NCBI GenBank assembly: GCA_940671915.1
Contig: CALNVZ010002100.1
Location: 4,399,034-4,463,033, forward strand
Length of the DNA stretch: 64,000 bases
Reading direction: 5' to 3'
Origin: Paracentrotus lividus
Lineage: Eukaryota; Echinodermata; Echinoidea; Camarodonta; Echinidae
This document shows, one piece after another, positions 39,322 through 52,692 of the stretch. The first letter of the stretch is position 1. The number at the start of each line of letters is the position of its first letter. A model generated the notes under the pieces. The model saw only the letters and a list, made by a program, of their open reading frames with translations. It made no database searches and was not told the DNA's origin. A program made the translations under genes and the position numbers.

Positions 39322-40448
39322 TTGGCAAACATTGTAGATTTTCGCACTCTGAACAAAGAATACCCTGATATGTCCACGGTTGTACAAACCAAAGTATACC
39401 ACCGTGATCATCATGATGAGGTATATGCAGGTGGTTTGAACGGTTACCCTGAGAATTATGGAGATATTGACCCTAATGTTAAAGGTTCAATGTTATTCGC
39501 AATCATGCATTGATGGGGGACAAAATGTTGACAAATTGATTTTTCAAAAGGCCGCGATGTCACTACACTTGACTGTTCATGAAGATAAATCCCCCTGGGC
39601 AAAATCATACTCTACGCTTTAAACAAACCGGGTTTTTGTCCACGGTCATATTAACCAAAATATATCACCATGATCATGATGAGGTGAATGCAGGTGGTTT
39701 GAACGGTTACCCTGAGAATCATGGTGATATTGACCCTAATGTTAAAGGTTCAATGTTACTTGCAATCATTGATCATGTTGATGGTGGACAAAATGTTGAT
39801 AAATTGATTTTAAAAGGCCGAGATGTCACTACACTTGACTGTTCATGAAGGTGAATCTCCCTGGCCAAATCATGTTCTTAGCTTTAAACATATTAAACAA
39901 TTATACAGTCTGTGTAAAAAAAAATGGTACAGTCGGGGAAAAATTCATTTAGGTGTGAAATCTTTTCATATAATGTGTGTTTGTGGTACCAAATTAAAGC
40001 CAAAAGATTTTTCTTGTTGATGCGCTTTGTCCTGTATAATTTGCTTTCGTAAAACAAAAGTTATGCTAAGTTTTGTGCGACGAGGAACAAATCGAAATTA
40101 CGCACTTCTATTGTTCTGGAGCGCTGAATTCACGGTCATTATGCGAAATCGTACACAAAGGCATGGGACGGCGTGCGAAAAATGGATTTTTCTTGATTGT
40201 AGAAAATTAGTCATAGCTCAAAAAATACTGCACCAAATGTGATGAAAAAAATTACAGAAGAAAAAGTGATATTCCTGCTTTATGAAAATAACAAACAATA
40301 CCACGTTGATATTAACCTTCAAACTATAAAAAAATGTTTTCCAACTGTACCATTTTATTTGACACAGACTGTATTACGAGTGAAGTTTTTGCGGTCATTG
40401 CAGCACCATTTGCAATTGAAAAGTCATAAAAGTAGGTATATCGTGTGA
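39322..40448 (+). pseudogene. Tandemly duplicated protein-like relic, unrecognised
   Basis: Two direct units of about 265 bp (39,371-39,637 and 39,638-39,900) encode nearly the same peptide in the same frame, including GGLNGYPEN, GDIDPNVKGSML and KGRDVTTLDCS. Unit 1 has a frame change after SMLFAI, and both units reach a stop after LDCS. Downstream, three further open segments follow one another (39,823-40,020; 40,027-40,242; 40,239-40,448). The first ends with a Cys-containing stretch (MCVCGTKLKPKDFSC), and after a stop the next begins SCIICF. I do not recognise the family. A decayed transposon-encoded protein is possible. Confidence 0.4.
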
Positions 40449-43400
40449 TAAATGGGTAGATTCGAGTAGAATTACATTCAAAACGATATAGGTTCTTAAT
40501 TTCGTTTCCGCATTTCTCGGTAATCTATGGTTATGATAATTCGATAGTGCACGAATGTAGCCTGTATGCAACCTCTATACCTATTGTCCTGATTGAATCA
40601 TTTGACAATAATGTTGTACCCTAGAAGAAGGCCTCGGGGCTACGGAAGTAGAGGATAGTTCAATACTGATCGTCAAGGGGATAGGAGTACTATTCTTTAG
40701 TTTCTTTGACACCAATCATGTACTATCGTTACGGGGGAAATCCCTGCTTTGAGCGAAAGTTATTCCCCATGAGTAGTGGGATATCCTGGAAAAGAAACAG
40801 TAGGAAAAGCAGCAGAGATTCATAGATGAAAGTTTGATGCTGATGAAGACTGACAGATATGAGAAGTCATATACTAGGGTCAGGTTGGAGGGGAGAAGAG
40901 AGAGAGAGAGAGAGAGATGAGGCAGGTATAAAGATGGGACAAAAAATTCATATTTCATCAAAGATAACATGAGATTAAGGTCATGATAATTACCCTTTAA
41001 CATGAACTTGGCATGACACTCATTGAAGTTTTAGATAAAGAAATAACCGAACAGCATGAAAGTTAGTGTGGTCTTGGTTTCAAGTTTGTATCAACATTTC
41101 TGGGTAAACATACAGGTGTTTTGTATATTGAAGACGTTTATTTGTTCTGCGATGTTGGTGACAAGAAGTAACATTGTGCGATGTTTTCTAACTTACCACC
41201 ACCTGTCATTCATGTACGTGTTATCATTTATATGGTACCTGGTATATAAAGGTGAGAATAATACACCGTTGGACTGCTGGTACAATGCGTCAAACATCAA
41301 GCTTTTCCCAGGACGGAAATCCATGATGACAGTTTGCCAGTCTCTAGAGATTGGGTGAAATTTGTTGTCTCATTTCACGAATCCCCAATAGAATTACAAG
41401 TCGTCTCTAGAAAGCAAAGTTAACATTTTTAGTAAGTAAAGTGCTTTAAAAATGTGTTTTCTGTCCCTATAATGCTTGTTATAGTATGATGTACACCTGA
41501 TGTAACAACTCTGGTTTACATTTACAGAACGACACAATCTGGGTCACTGAATCTTGATGCACTTTTGCGTTCCTTCCCAAGAGTTTTAACTACATTCACA
41601 TTCCTAGGTATGGAATCAGTCCCTACCTGTGCCATTAAGATCCCTTAAGAACCTTTATCATCAAATCAGGACGGAAGATAAGGGAGCACATGAACTTCCG
41701 ACATGATTCAAGGCAAGAACCTGTGGGAAATCACCCTTAACCATTTTAACGAGATCTGCATGTACATCCTTCACCTATCTCTAGCCATTAACAGCATGAA
41801 CAGTAACTTCTGCTTTTTGTGACTTCATGTGATTTCAAATGGGTGAGAACAATTGGAATTAAAAATCTTAACGAATCAGTTGTTCACAAAACCATAGAGT
41901 AATTCTTTCCTCAATGACAAAACAGTTCCATCACGATTATAATGCATATTTGGATTCACGTAATTACCTTCCTTACTTTGGTGTTTAAATCTATAAACTT
42001 ATAGCTTCTTACTCTTCACTCTTTTCCAGGTAACCTCCGGGTTATTTTTAGGATTCTGTATTTTCCTTCCAGTGTTTGTCACCAGCTTTCACCTTATCCC
42101 AAGTTTCCGCCGAAGCTTAGTATCTTGAAGAAAAACCGATGTCATGCATGTCATATCTTGTTACACATTTACCCATCTCTCCCTCTTTTTTTTAAAATAC
42201 ATAATTTATAATAAGTATACCCAATGTACCATGATCCATCTTTCCTTTCATGTCAATCCCTATAATCCCTACATGAGGTGTGCTGTATAGTACAATTTAC
42301 AAATACTAAATGAACGGGAAAGGGTTTTTTTATAAATAAGAATTCAAAGTAATCTCCCATAAAAATGGAAAAGTACGGAAGGTACGGTGTAAATGAATAT
42401 GTGAGAAGAAATATAGGCCGACGTGACATAGAACTCTATATCTAAGGATTTTTTGTTGGTATATTCAGCATTGGGTTTATGCACAGATCATATTTACTCC
42501 ATAACTTTTCCCTCATTTTAGTTTCATAAAATTCCCCTGGCACTTATTTCACCTTCAAACAAATATGTAATTCCCTCATGAAATAAATATAGCTCATTCA
42601 ATCATCTCTTTTTTGGTATCATTAGCATATATCATGATGCAGCTATTGTTCCATGGACATAATCAAAAATCGTATATACCATATTGTTGTGTTGTTAATT
42701 TAACCTAACCAAAGTCATGTCGTATCTTCATAACTTATGTTAACTGCTGAGTTTTGGTTTATACTGGGATAAAAATAGAGGTTATATCATGAAGTAAACA
42801 TGAGGATAAATCGGCTTTTTATCAGGTAAATTTGAAAAAACTTGGAAACTCGTCGACTGAATTGACTGTTTTCGCTCCATATAAGGACTCTGCTAGCAAA
42901 CCAGGTCTCTGACCGTTGCTGCGGAAGCGAACTATATAAAGACATAAGTCAATATTTGGGCTTATTATTTTAATTTAAACTACACACCCTTTTTTAATTC
43001 TTAGAAGTCGATGTTAGTTTTATGTCTTATTATTCATCATTTTGTATTGAGGAAATATATACGGTCGATTAGATGGCATGATGGAAACCTTTCAGGAAGG
43101 AACATTACTATGGCAACTCATGTGTAAATTATTGTGTTAACAGCTTGGGATCATCATGACCATTACTGAGTCACTTTTCTGGCAAATGTTTCATGTTTAC
43201 CGGATTTTATGTGATGAAATTGCAGTAATACAAACCTTTTGTATGTCACCATATTGTCACTCCGTTTCCCTACCCACATGACCTAATGAATTATGTAATG
43301 CCTATTCTTGGGGTGTTTGTGTGAAATAAAAATATTATTCTACTGTGATTATTGCTTAGTAACCATATAATTTCCTTTTCTCTTTATTACAATTTCTCTT

Positions 43401-46356
43401 TCTGTAATATTTATATGTCATTTGAATGTCGGTGTTATTAATTGTTTAAAATAAAAAATTAAATTCAAGTGAGGATAAATTTCACATACGCCTGCATGCA
43501 GCGAACATATCACACATGAACATGGGAATTATGGCATGTAACCCCTTCGCCCGACTGACGACAATTTCCATGTCAAAACCAATGTATAATCACCACCTAG
43601 GGGGTGAGGAAATATTCAAACGATTTTTCCTCCCTCAAACGATTTCCATTTCTAAGTTTGTACTGAATTGGGAACCGAAATATTTTCACGGTTTCGGGAA
43701 AAATGTTTTCGTAGGTTTTTAGCCCTTGATTCAGGCTTATTTACATAGTTTGAACCGGAGTGTGTTTAACTCAACGGGTGACCGTCTTTATATCTTACAC
43801 CGAAAAGAAATCCCCTGAAAGCAATTATGAAGATCATTCTGAAGGTTCAAATTTGATATGTTGACATAACCCATATGAGGGAGGAAATATGGCATAGAAT
43901 GACACGTGTGAAGACAAATATAGAAAGAGACTCTCCCAAATTTATATTGGAGGTCTTCTTGATATGAAAATGGAGTTTGTTACTGCTTCGAATTATGATT
44001 ATTGATTTTACATAATTATGTCATGTATATGTTACTTCGGCTTTCTTCAAATGCTAGAATGAGATCAATATTTTTATTATTAAATGTATAATGTGTTCAT
44101 TATTTGCCAATTTCTAAGACGGTAACAGGTGGTAGACTGGTAGGGGTAGAGAAGGAGCGTTAGTGGCCCCCTTCAAGGCCCGGAAATTGGATTTTATAAG
44201 GCATTATAACAGGCTTATACAAAATTTATTATTGTATAATGAAAATGATCAATTTGTCATTTATTCGCGTATTTTATCATTTTGAACCTAACTAGAACAC
44301 GAACAGTGTGTGGCCATGATTAATTTGCAGCAATCATGAGAATTTTCATGTTGCGAAAAAAAAAACCTCCGTTCTCCTGCGGCGTAAGTGAAACATTAAA
44401 AGTAAATATAAAGTTTTATTTCAAAATTATTTCTATTTCAATATCACAGTATGTCAATGTTTCATATATCTATGCATCTGTTCACTGTGATATTTCATAC
44501 ACCTTTGCCCAGGGGCTAGTCCGCCGACGGGATACCACCTATTTCCTACACGTCATGATCAAGAACAATACCGCAAACCTAAAACGAGTACAACCCCTTT
44601 CCGAATTGCTACGAATAGCAACATTTTGGCGCTCCTTTCTTCCTAGCATGTTCCTCCTGAAGCTTTAGATACTCAAGATTCAAGACTCAACTCGAGGGCG
44701 TATGGAGATGGGGAGGGAGAGAGAGAGAGGGGAAAAAAAGATAAAGAGAGAAATAAAGAAAGAAAGAAAGAAAGAGAGTAACAAGGGCAGGCGTATTTGG
44801 AAAGAAAGGAAGAGAGGGAAAAAAATTATACTACATTTATTATAAAATATCTTTTCCTTTTTTCCCATTTTCTCGTTTACTTGAAAATAGTCGAATTCTT
44901 CGATTTTGTTCTCTATCATATAATTTCAATTCAATTAAATCTTCAATTTTAGGTTAAAGTGCATATTATTTGATAATTTAAGAATTATCTCTGCAATCAT
45001 ACTACAGGTTTCTGATTCGTCGAGGACCCTGGAGGTAGCTTAGCCCTATTCTGTAGTCCCAGACGTAAAGTCTCATGTCTAGGAACGGAAATGTCTGATT
45101 GATCATCAGACAAGAGAGATGGATCTGGCTCCTTCAAAGACTGGACACATTTTGTAACTGAAAACATTCTGTTTCACAAAATCCATCTGGTGCATTGTCT
45201 GCGTATTGTAAGGAACTGGAATAACTTCCAACCCTCTGGCGTTTCTTGAAATTTTTGTCAATGACATATTGCAGCTTGTCGGTGTATTGAATACGTCCTT
45301 TGAGCTCGAAATCAGCTGGAAATCATGTTTACTTTCTAGAAATCACGGATTTTGCTATAAATATGACATCAATCTTGTATCCCGCCCTAAGTTTGAGGCT
45401 TCAGAGATGTAGCGAGATTGGTTATTTTGTTACTTTAATTGATTTACCCCTTATCTTCTGTGTTTTCTCTGAACGAACTTTAAGAATAAAAGATTATAAA
45501 ATCAGTATTGAAACAAATAGGCCTATACGGTTCTAGGACAACTACCCCTGAACAACTAACTCTACATTTAACGCTAACCCTATTTCTGGGGGTAAATGTC
45601 CAGGGGTAGTTGTTCTGATACGCAAATATAAATGTGTATCTACTCTGTACATTTCAAGTAGATAGACAACAGAGACTAAATTTATAAATTTGAAACACGA
45701 TGAAAACATGGTAACTCCAATTTTGAAATAAAAGTGTGTCGCCTCTACACATGGAATATAACAATAGGGTAAAGAGACTTTCGTTTCTTGTTGCAATAGA
45801 GACAGCAGGTGTAATCAGACATAAACAACCTCGTCATCCAATATGTATATCACGTACTGCTGATAGACAAGGGGTTGTGTTCTATCAATCTCATTCCAAA
45901 TCCAACAGCTTTACCTAAATCCACATTGTTTCTTGTTCCAGCACAGATACATAATATGGTAAATGGCCATCTACCTTGCTAGATACATGTGGAAGACATA
46001 GATTGCCACCAGTGATGGATATACATCTAAATATAGGATAAGCCTCATGATGGCCACTTACACCGAAAGAAAGAGTTGCTTTTAACAGCATGCAGTATGG
46101 TAACTTTATGTTATTTCACAATTTCCAATAGGCCTATATCCGGCACACTGTAACATAACGAAAGATTCTTTAACGTGAACTGCCCAAATAAGCCTACGTA
46201 TAGGTTTAAAATAAAGGGTTAAAAACCCCACAAAAACTTAAGCAAAAGTTAAATATTTTCCAAATGTTTAGCAATTGATCCGTCTAGATGTAATTTAAAA
46301 TTGACTATTCATATAGAGCAAGTCCAAGCTATTTTGCGCGGTAACAAACGGGACAT
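40449..46356. other. Intergenic, no gene seen
   Basis: About 5.9 kb, AT-rich. Simple repeats: (GA)n at 40,897-40,918 and a purine-rich AG tract at 44,708-44,825. A short inverted-repeat element lies at 45,536-45,615. The open frames at 41,056-41,358 and 44,336-44,668 (100 and 110 residues) carry no domain I can name. Confidence 0.5.
45536..45615. mobile_element. 80-bp inverted-repeat element
   Basis: GGACAACTACCCCTG at the left faces CAGGGGTAGTTGTTC at the right, with one mismatch in 15. The interior repeats the theme (GAACAACTAAC, GGGGGTAAATGTC). Probably a very short MITE. Confidence 0.6.
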
Positions 46357-46416
46357 NNNNNNNNNNNNNNNNNNNNNNNNNNNNNNNNNNNNNNNNNNNN
46401 NNNNNNNNNNNNNNNN
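46357..46416. other. Assembly gap, 60 N
   Basis: Sixty N. The left flank ends in GGTAACAAACGGGAC (46,340-46,354). The same 15-mer occurs right of the gap at 46,503-46,517 and a variant at 46,693-46,705, so the gap is probably caused by a local repeat. Confidence 0.95.
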
Positions 46417-49400
46417 CTTGAAGGTACTAAGAATCTTCAACAAAAACATAAAAATAGTTGAAATAACTCAACTCATAATTAATTTATGATCATTTATTCG
46501 TCGGTAACAAACGGGACCAGAAAAAAAATGGTGTTTTCAAATTTTGCTTTGTTCAGACATAAACTCTGAATTAAAAAAATAGATCTAAACTTGCATAATC
46601 TTATCCTCTTAAACATGTAATAAACATTGTAAGGACATATTTTAACGTTAATACAACTTCGAGTTTCTGGCAAGGTCAGTTAAAAATAGTCAGTAACAAC
46701 GGGACAGGTAAATCACGGGGCATTATTCCCTGTAATATTTTTCAATAAACAATTGTGAAGCCAAGGCGTATGCAAAATTCTTTCGTTAAAAAAGCTTTCT
46801 GATGAAACAGAAGAAACATAATACAAGACACAAGAAAAAACACTTATTTGTTTCATTTCTAAAGTGGGAGGGTGAGTAATAAAATGCATGATTTTACATC
46901 AGCTCAGTAACTTTTGTGACACTATTTCTGAGACCTAATATTTAAGCCTAAAATATGGAAAACTATGTGAAAAGTTCGTAAATTTCACCAGATTAGCCAA
47001 GATAAATATAAACAGAAAATAATATTTGGTATACTCTATGACAAACATCTTTTTAAATGGTTGCAAATAGTTTTTTAATGCAATTTAATTATTTTTTTCC
47101 ATGAATATTAATGACTCTTGTGACGTCATATGACCTTGAAATGACTTTTTGACCTCATTGCATTAAGTTCATTTCATACCCTTTATGGTGATATATGACA
47201 CTTATGTATACCTTTACAAACCCACTGACAACACTTGACAACAAAAATGGTCAAAAAGTCGAAAAATCAACCCACCTCGGAACAAATAGCGTGACTTGCC
47301 CTATATACTAATAGTTACACACACTAGTAGTTAAATACACACACACATCAAAACACACCCTCCCCTCATACAAGCACACAACGCGCCGCGGATACACACA
47401 CACACATCCTCACCCACATACACACATACAAACGAAAAAGAGATCACTTGAAAAAAAAAAGTAATGTTACTTTGAAATACATATCTACTAATCTTCATAT
47501 AATCACGACTGCAATTCATCATAATAATTTTTTAAAATGTTTTTGCAATATATTCTACCTTCCTTTGCCACCCCACAGAAATACAAGAAAAAATTCGTTT
47601 CGATAAATCCTTGGCTTTTGATCGGATCATTCGCTCAAAAAATAGAAGAACATTATTCATGTTGTTTACATGTCATTGTACTTTTAAACATCATGTTCCA
47701 AGAATGCGGAGCATGAATGACCTTAACCTCCGAATGATTAAGAAAATGAGGAGAGTATTTAAAATGGAAAAAAAAAACGACTCAGACAAAGCAAGAGAGA
47801 AGAAAGAAAATATAGAACGAAAAAAAAACATATAGAAAGAGTGAGAGAGAGAGAGAGAGAGAGAGAGGACATAGAGATGGGTGAGATGTGTGTGGTTGTG
47901 TGTGTGCGTGTGTGTTTGTGTGTTGTGTTTGTGTAAGATGTGTGTGCGTGTGTTTGTGAAGAGAGAAGATATATATAGAGAGAGAGATAGAGTAAGAGAG
48001 AGAAGCAATGAGGGGGCGGGGGAGAAAAGAAAGTATGGAACGTGATATATAATCTAAAAAGAAGATTTCGTTAAAAAATATATTGCCATGATTGCCAAAC
48101 CTCTAATCACCAAACATTGTGCTCATGGTGCTCGGGTTAATACAATTGTGTTGGCATACCAAGAGGTATCACTGCCTATTCATTGCCCTCGACCGTGAAA
48201 ATAATTAACTAATTTCATATTTCAGGTTGATTCACATTGATACATCCCCTCTGGGTTTATATGGTGAAACAGTTTTCACAGTTGAGGGTTTTCGGTACAT
48301 GTGGTAGGCTTCCAGACAAGGTTATTGGTAGGTTTGAGGTAAAAATGACCCACTTATGAAATGTCTAGAAAATGGAAAATGGAAAATAAAGAAATCAAAA
48401 TAGATTGTGGTCAAATGAAATTGAAAACATTGACACTGAATATAGAATTCAAGTTATTACAGCAAATTATATGAATGGAAAGAAGTTTGAGATAAGATCA
48501 AGTATTTGTGATTGGAAGTAAATAACTATTGAAATGTGTACAGTTTGAAAAGAACTGCAGGTCAGATTTGCAAGATTTCGCCCGACTTATCGTATTATTT
48601 TACTTAAATGAGTCTCGATTCGTTTGGAATTCGAGCAGTGTGCTCTATATATCGTTTATAAGCTCATAATCTTTCTTTATTCTGTCCTTTCAGATACTTT
48701 TATTCAATTACTTAACTCCGATTAGACGGTCAATTTGAAGAAGCAATGATGTTAACTTGAAAAGCCTTTTTTTTACTGGGGCTACGGTCATGACGATTGC
48801 TCCCTGTTTCTTGAAACGGTTCAATTGTGAATGATTCATAATTATTTGCATGATATGATTATTATTGTCATGTAATAACCGAGGCCACATGATGGAACAG
48901 TGCCATCAGTTTAAAGAGAAATGGTAAAACGTTTAAATACAGATGTTGTGTCCGTTCATGTTAAAATGATATCTCGGTATGATCGTTGTATCTTAATCTG
49001 GTACAATAATCAATCTTGATGTTTGTTTATTCATTTTTTTTTTTCAATATTCATAATTGTCTAGAAATGAATCCAAACATATAGGGAAAAGGCAAATTTA
49101 AATATATGTGTTCATAACCCCACCCCGAAAAAACCCTAACATAATCGTGAGAAATATAAAAAATTAGTTTGGTTATAACCAAAACCTTGTTTGCCAACCT
49201 TGACAAAATGAATCAACATTATTATTGATTTCATCAATGTTCACAACGCACAAAGCATTATGTTTTTATAATGGTAATTATGGAGATGATAACACATTTT
49301 GTTTGAAATGAATGCTGTGTTGATTTAATTAGACTCATTCTCTTGATACCTCTTTAAGATATTTTTCTTGTTCTTCTCTTGACTTCGGAGATCATTGAGA

Positions 49401-49950
49401 TCATTTTCTTTGATGTAGAAATCAGAGTATTATTACAAGTTTAGCATCACCTCATTATGATCATATGATATAGGAAAGGATTATAACTCAACAATAACTT
49501 GTCTTCATACATATAGGTTTGAGCTAACGATGCATGACTTGCACTTTTATTAAAGTTATCAAGCCGGACGCCAAACCGCTGCCTCTACCTATTATCTAAA
49601 GATCATCAAGATCATCCCGCATAAGCGCGCGCGAAAGATGACGATACCCTCTCGTCTGCCAAAAGAGGGACCGTCATAATGTTCAGTGTCAGTTCGCTAT
49701 CCATACCTTCCAAAGAAACACTTGCCATAGACGTGTGCGGTCTACAAATTACTCTGTTCCAGATTTCTTTGACTCATATTTTGGTGATTGACTCATTCCC
49801 CGCAAAACATCTCCTACGTAGTGCAATGATTTTGATTTTTTTTTGTCCTGAGCCCGATTCCGGATTGGACTTTGAATATTCTACTGGTACTTATTTCGTG
49901 GAAACTAATCTAGCATTTCAGTTTCGAAGATAGAACGAGCAGCAGCGAGA
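46417..49950. other. Intergenic, no gene seen
   Basis: AT-rich. CA-rich simple sequence lies at 47,325-47,425, and GA, GT and again GA repeats at 47,837-48,002. The open frame 49,679-49,933 (84 residues) just upstream of the TATA box has no recognisable domain and is not accepted as coding. Confidence 0.5.
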
Positions 49951-49953
49951 GCG

Positions 49954-49960
49954 TATAAAT
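49954..49960 (+). promoter_or_regulatory. Candidate TATA box of the SRCR/FN3/protease gene
   Basis: TATAAATA preceded by a GC-richer stretch (GAGCGAG-like). It lies about 290 bases before the likely start codon at 50,247, which would place the transcript start near 49,985 and give a 5' leader of about 260 bases if the leader is unspliced. Two very short upstream frames lie in this leader, at 50,044-50,061 and 50,170-50,181. Confidence 0.45.
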
Positions 49961-50246
49961 ATAAGATTAGGACTTTGGAAAGTGTTTCCATTTCAATCGC
50001 TCTACGCTGAGAGAAGGAGCTCAATTCAAGATTAATTATTGTCATGATTGTCGTATATTAAACTGATTCGTTACTCACCCTGATTGTCGTCGCGTTGTTT
50101 TTCACCGTTGCTTTTGGAAATTAAAAGGAATATCATTGTTGGTGATCGCTTGATTTGGAACTCTGTTTCATGTTAAAGTAGAAACAAGAGTTAGAGCATT
50201 TTAGTTCAGGCATCAGTTTGGTGTGTGATTAGAAGAGATAAACACG

Positions 50247-50824
50247 ATGGAATTCACACTGATGAGGTGTGGGAGGACTGGCCGGGACGCGGCAAACACA
50301 AAGTCAAGGACAGAATCGTTACAAACTAAAGTAGTTAAACAGACGTTAATGCCTCTCTTATTGATAATAATGTATTTCATTTCATCATGTCATGCTACAG
50401 ATCCCGGCCAATTGAGATTAATGGGAATGCACATGGTGTGGCATTGTGCAGATGTCATATCGAACTCAATGGGGTCTCATATGTGCCAGCAGTTGGACAA
50501 TGTTTGATGGCGATGTCGCCTGCAGACAGCTCGGCTATGAAGGCGTTACGCGTGTCATGCGGGTCACACCGGGCACCGAAGACAATCTCAACGTCCAAAT
50601 CGTCTTAAATGGCACAAACTGTGAGGGAACAGAGTCCCGACTAATAGACTGTGAACATTCGGGATTTGGTAATTTTACGGAGTCATGCCATCCGATGACG
50701 CTACCTTGGGTGTCGTGTATAGGTGCAGAGATTCCAGAGGTAACAGATGCTGGGGGCAATATGGATCTAGAAACAAGTAATCTTGTACCTGTTATGGCTG
50801 GAAGAATATTACCGCCTGTCGCAA
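50247..50824 (+). CDS. Exon 1: signal peptide plus SRCR domain
   Basis: The ATG at 50,247 has a good context (A at -3, G at +4). The first 34 residues are polar, followed by the hydrophobic stretch MPLLLIIMYFISSCHA. Either this is a signal peptide with a long N-region, or translation starts at the in-frame Met at 50,349. The SRCR domain follows at once (GQLRLMG to VSCIG, about 50,407-50,723), with hallmarks WGLICASSW, FDGDVACRQLGYEG, NCEGTESRLIDCEHSG and six cysteines, the group A pattern. To read the domain through, the frame must change twice, near 50,425 and near 50,439; both fit one missing G in a G run. After SCIG a 33-residue linker leads to the donor GTAAGC at 50,825 (exon ends in phase 1). 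SRCR domains bind ligands in secreted or membrane proteins. Confidence 0.82.
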
Positions 50825-51807
50825 GTAAGCTATAATTATAACAATATAATCATTAATAGTTGTTATTTATTAAGCGCTTTTACAAACAAATTAATATTTT
50901 TACAATTTAATTTTCCAAATTAGCACTTTTACAAATTATTAAGTATTTTTATTATGATAATAAAATGATTATTATAGTCACAATTCAGAAAGATAATGTT
51001 TCATTTTGAATATTATGTTTCATATTGAATATGCAGGTACTCTTTGAAATAGAGTTTCATCTAGCAAGCATCTTCTTACGAATCACTTTCTATATGAACT
51101 CAGAATTTTTTCTTTGATCATCATTAAAAGAAAACAAAAACAAAAATATAGAGGAAACGGGAGAAAGTTTTGCAAGCTTCATGATTTCCCGTAATGTTAA
51201 GACCATTTCCGATGGATATGTTGAATGAAATAATTATAATTTCTACTGAAATTCCCCACCATGTATTAATTGTTTCTGTTTCGATTTCGCAAGAATTTCC
51301 TCATGTGATGTTGGTTGATAAGAAATAATTGATAAGACAAATGTTATATATATTTAATATAATAAATCATGGCATATCCTTTCGCACTTAAATTGTTCAG
51401 ATCTTGAGAATTTCAAGGAGATGGGTAATTTACTAAAAATAGTAATGTTACAACATACCTTTACCACAAGATACAAAATTGTTTCCAGTATAAGTCTTGA
51501 AGAAAAAAAATAAACACGTTTATAAAGAAAGAAATGCTGAGTTATGCTGAAATATTTATATTACGAGTTACAGCCAATATTGCACGAATTGAAGATGAGT
51601 GCAATATTGGCCCTAATGAGTGGAATATATTGGTATTCCATGAAGTACAGCCATCCAATATCATTATTATTATCTATGCCTATTATTCAGAATTCATAAA
51701 CTGAAAAACAGCACTTAATTTTGACCGGAATCTGGCATAATATTGCACGGCTAAAACGCCCTAAATAAATTTAGATAATAATGTAGCTTGCTTTCCCCCC
51801 CATTTAG
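50825..51807 (+). other. Intron 1
   Basis: Begins GTAAGC and ends CATTTAG after a C run. AT-rich, with no additional exon recognised. Confidence 0.7.
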
Positions 51808-51977
51808 CTGAACCAGTAATAGAAGCATTGCCTGCCATATCAATACGGAATGTTGGTCATGATAGTGTATCTCTGAGTTGGTTAGACTGGTATGATAGAC
51901 TTCGAGCCAGCGATCCCAGAGCTTATCGTGTTCGCATCCTCATCAAATACCGACGCGTGCAGGTTCCAGGAGTGGAG
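51808..51977 (+). CDS. Exon 2: first half of FN3 domain 1
   Basis: Phase 1 in, phase 0 out, 170 bases, intact. It reads EPVIEALPAISIRNVG..., then SVSLSWLDW, the conserved B-strand Trp region of a fibronectin type III domain, and YRVRILIKYRR, the C-strand Tyr region. Acceptor TTTAG at 51,807, donor GAG/GTACGG. The phase fits exon 1 exactly. FN3 domains are beta-sandwich spacer or adhesion modules in extracellular proteins. Confidence 0.85.
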
Positions 51978-52511
51978 GTACGGAGAGAATTTATTCAAAT
52001 AAAATAAACATTTAAAATGATATGAAATAACAAAACAATAATCCTAAAGTGGTAATTGCTAAGATATACTTCCAAAAGTTAAGCTCGGCGTTATGTATGG
52101 GGCCAAATGGAATTGACCGTTCCTATTGAATTAACTAGTGGGCTGGTTGTTGAACTAAAATGAACGATTCCCATATTCATATTTTTGCCATTTCTGGATC
52201 AAATTTGCCATAAGAAATTGTGAATGTATTCAAATTCAGAAATTTGAGATCGTAATATCCACTCAATTTCGATCCACCTTGACAAAGTAAATCAAAGAAC
52301 CACCTCTCCAATGTATCTCTTTATAAATGGTCCCGAAATAACCCTCCTGAAATAGTCGTTGGAGCTTGTGAAACTGAGTGACTGAACTAAAAAAAATCAA
52401 AATCATTGGTTGTACTCGAATAGTGTAAATCAAAATTAATGCATAATCATGTTTTAGTCATTGAGCGGAGGACAAGTAAAATGTTTAATTCTCGTATTTT
52501 TCTCCATACAG
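51978..52511 (+). other. Intron 2
   Basis: GTACGG to CCATACAG, splitting the first FN3 domain. No other feature seen. Confidence 0.7.
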
Positions 52512-52692
52512 AGCACGGAGAACTACACGCTAGCTGCAGAGGTTCCGACATATTGGACCGATCAGACAATCAGGGGGCTCGAACCCTTGACCGCCTACGA
52601 GTTCATAGTCGAGTCCGTACGTCTCTCCATATTCGGCGGAGAAGTGATCGAGCCACCAAGTGCACCCGTCTACGTTCGGACTGTTTGCGGTG
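52512..52692 (+). CDS. Exon 3: second half of FN3 domain 1
   Basis: Starts after CATACAG and runs STENYTLAAEVPTYW, then GLEPLTAYEFIVESVR, the LxPxTxY signature of FN3 strands E-F, and ends PPSAPVYVRTVCG. The frame is intact. The donor is taken at 52,693 (GTAAGG); 52,690 (GTGGTA) would give the same phase with one residue fewer. Phase 1 out. The opposite-strand frame 52,530-52,715 is a shadow. Confidence 0.85.

Noticed and set aside
49679..49933. 84-residue frame upstream of the TATA box
   Set aside because: No domain, and it lies before the likely transcript start.
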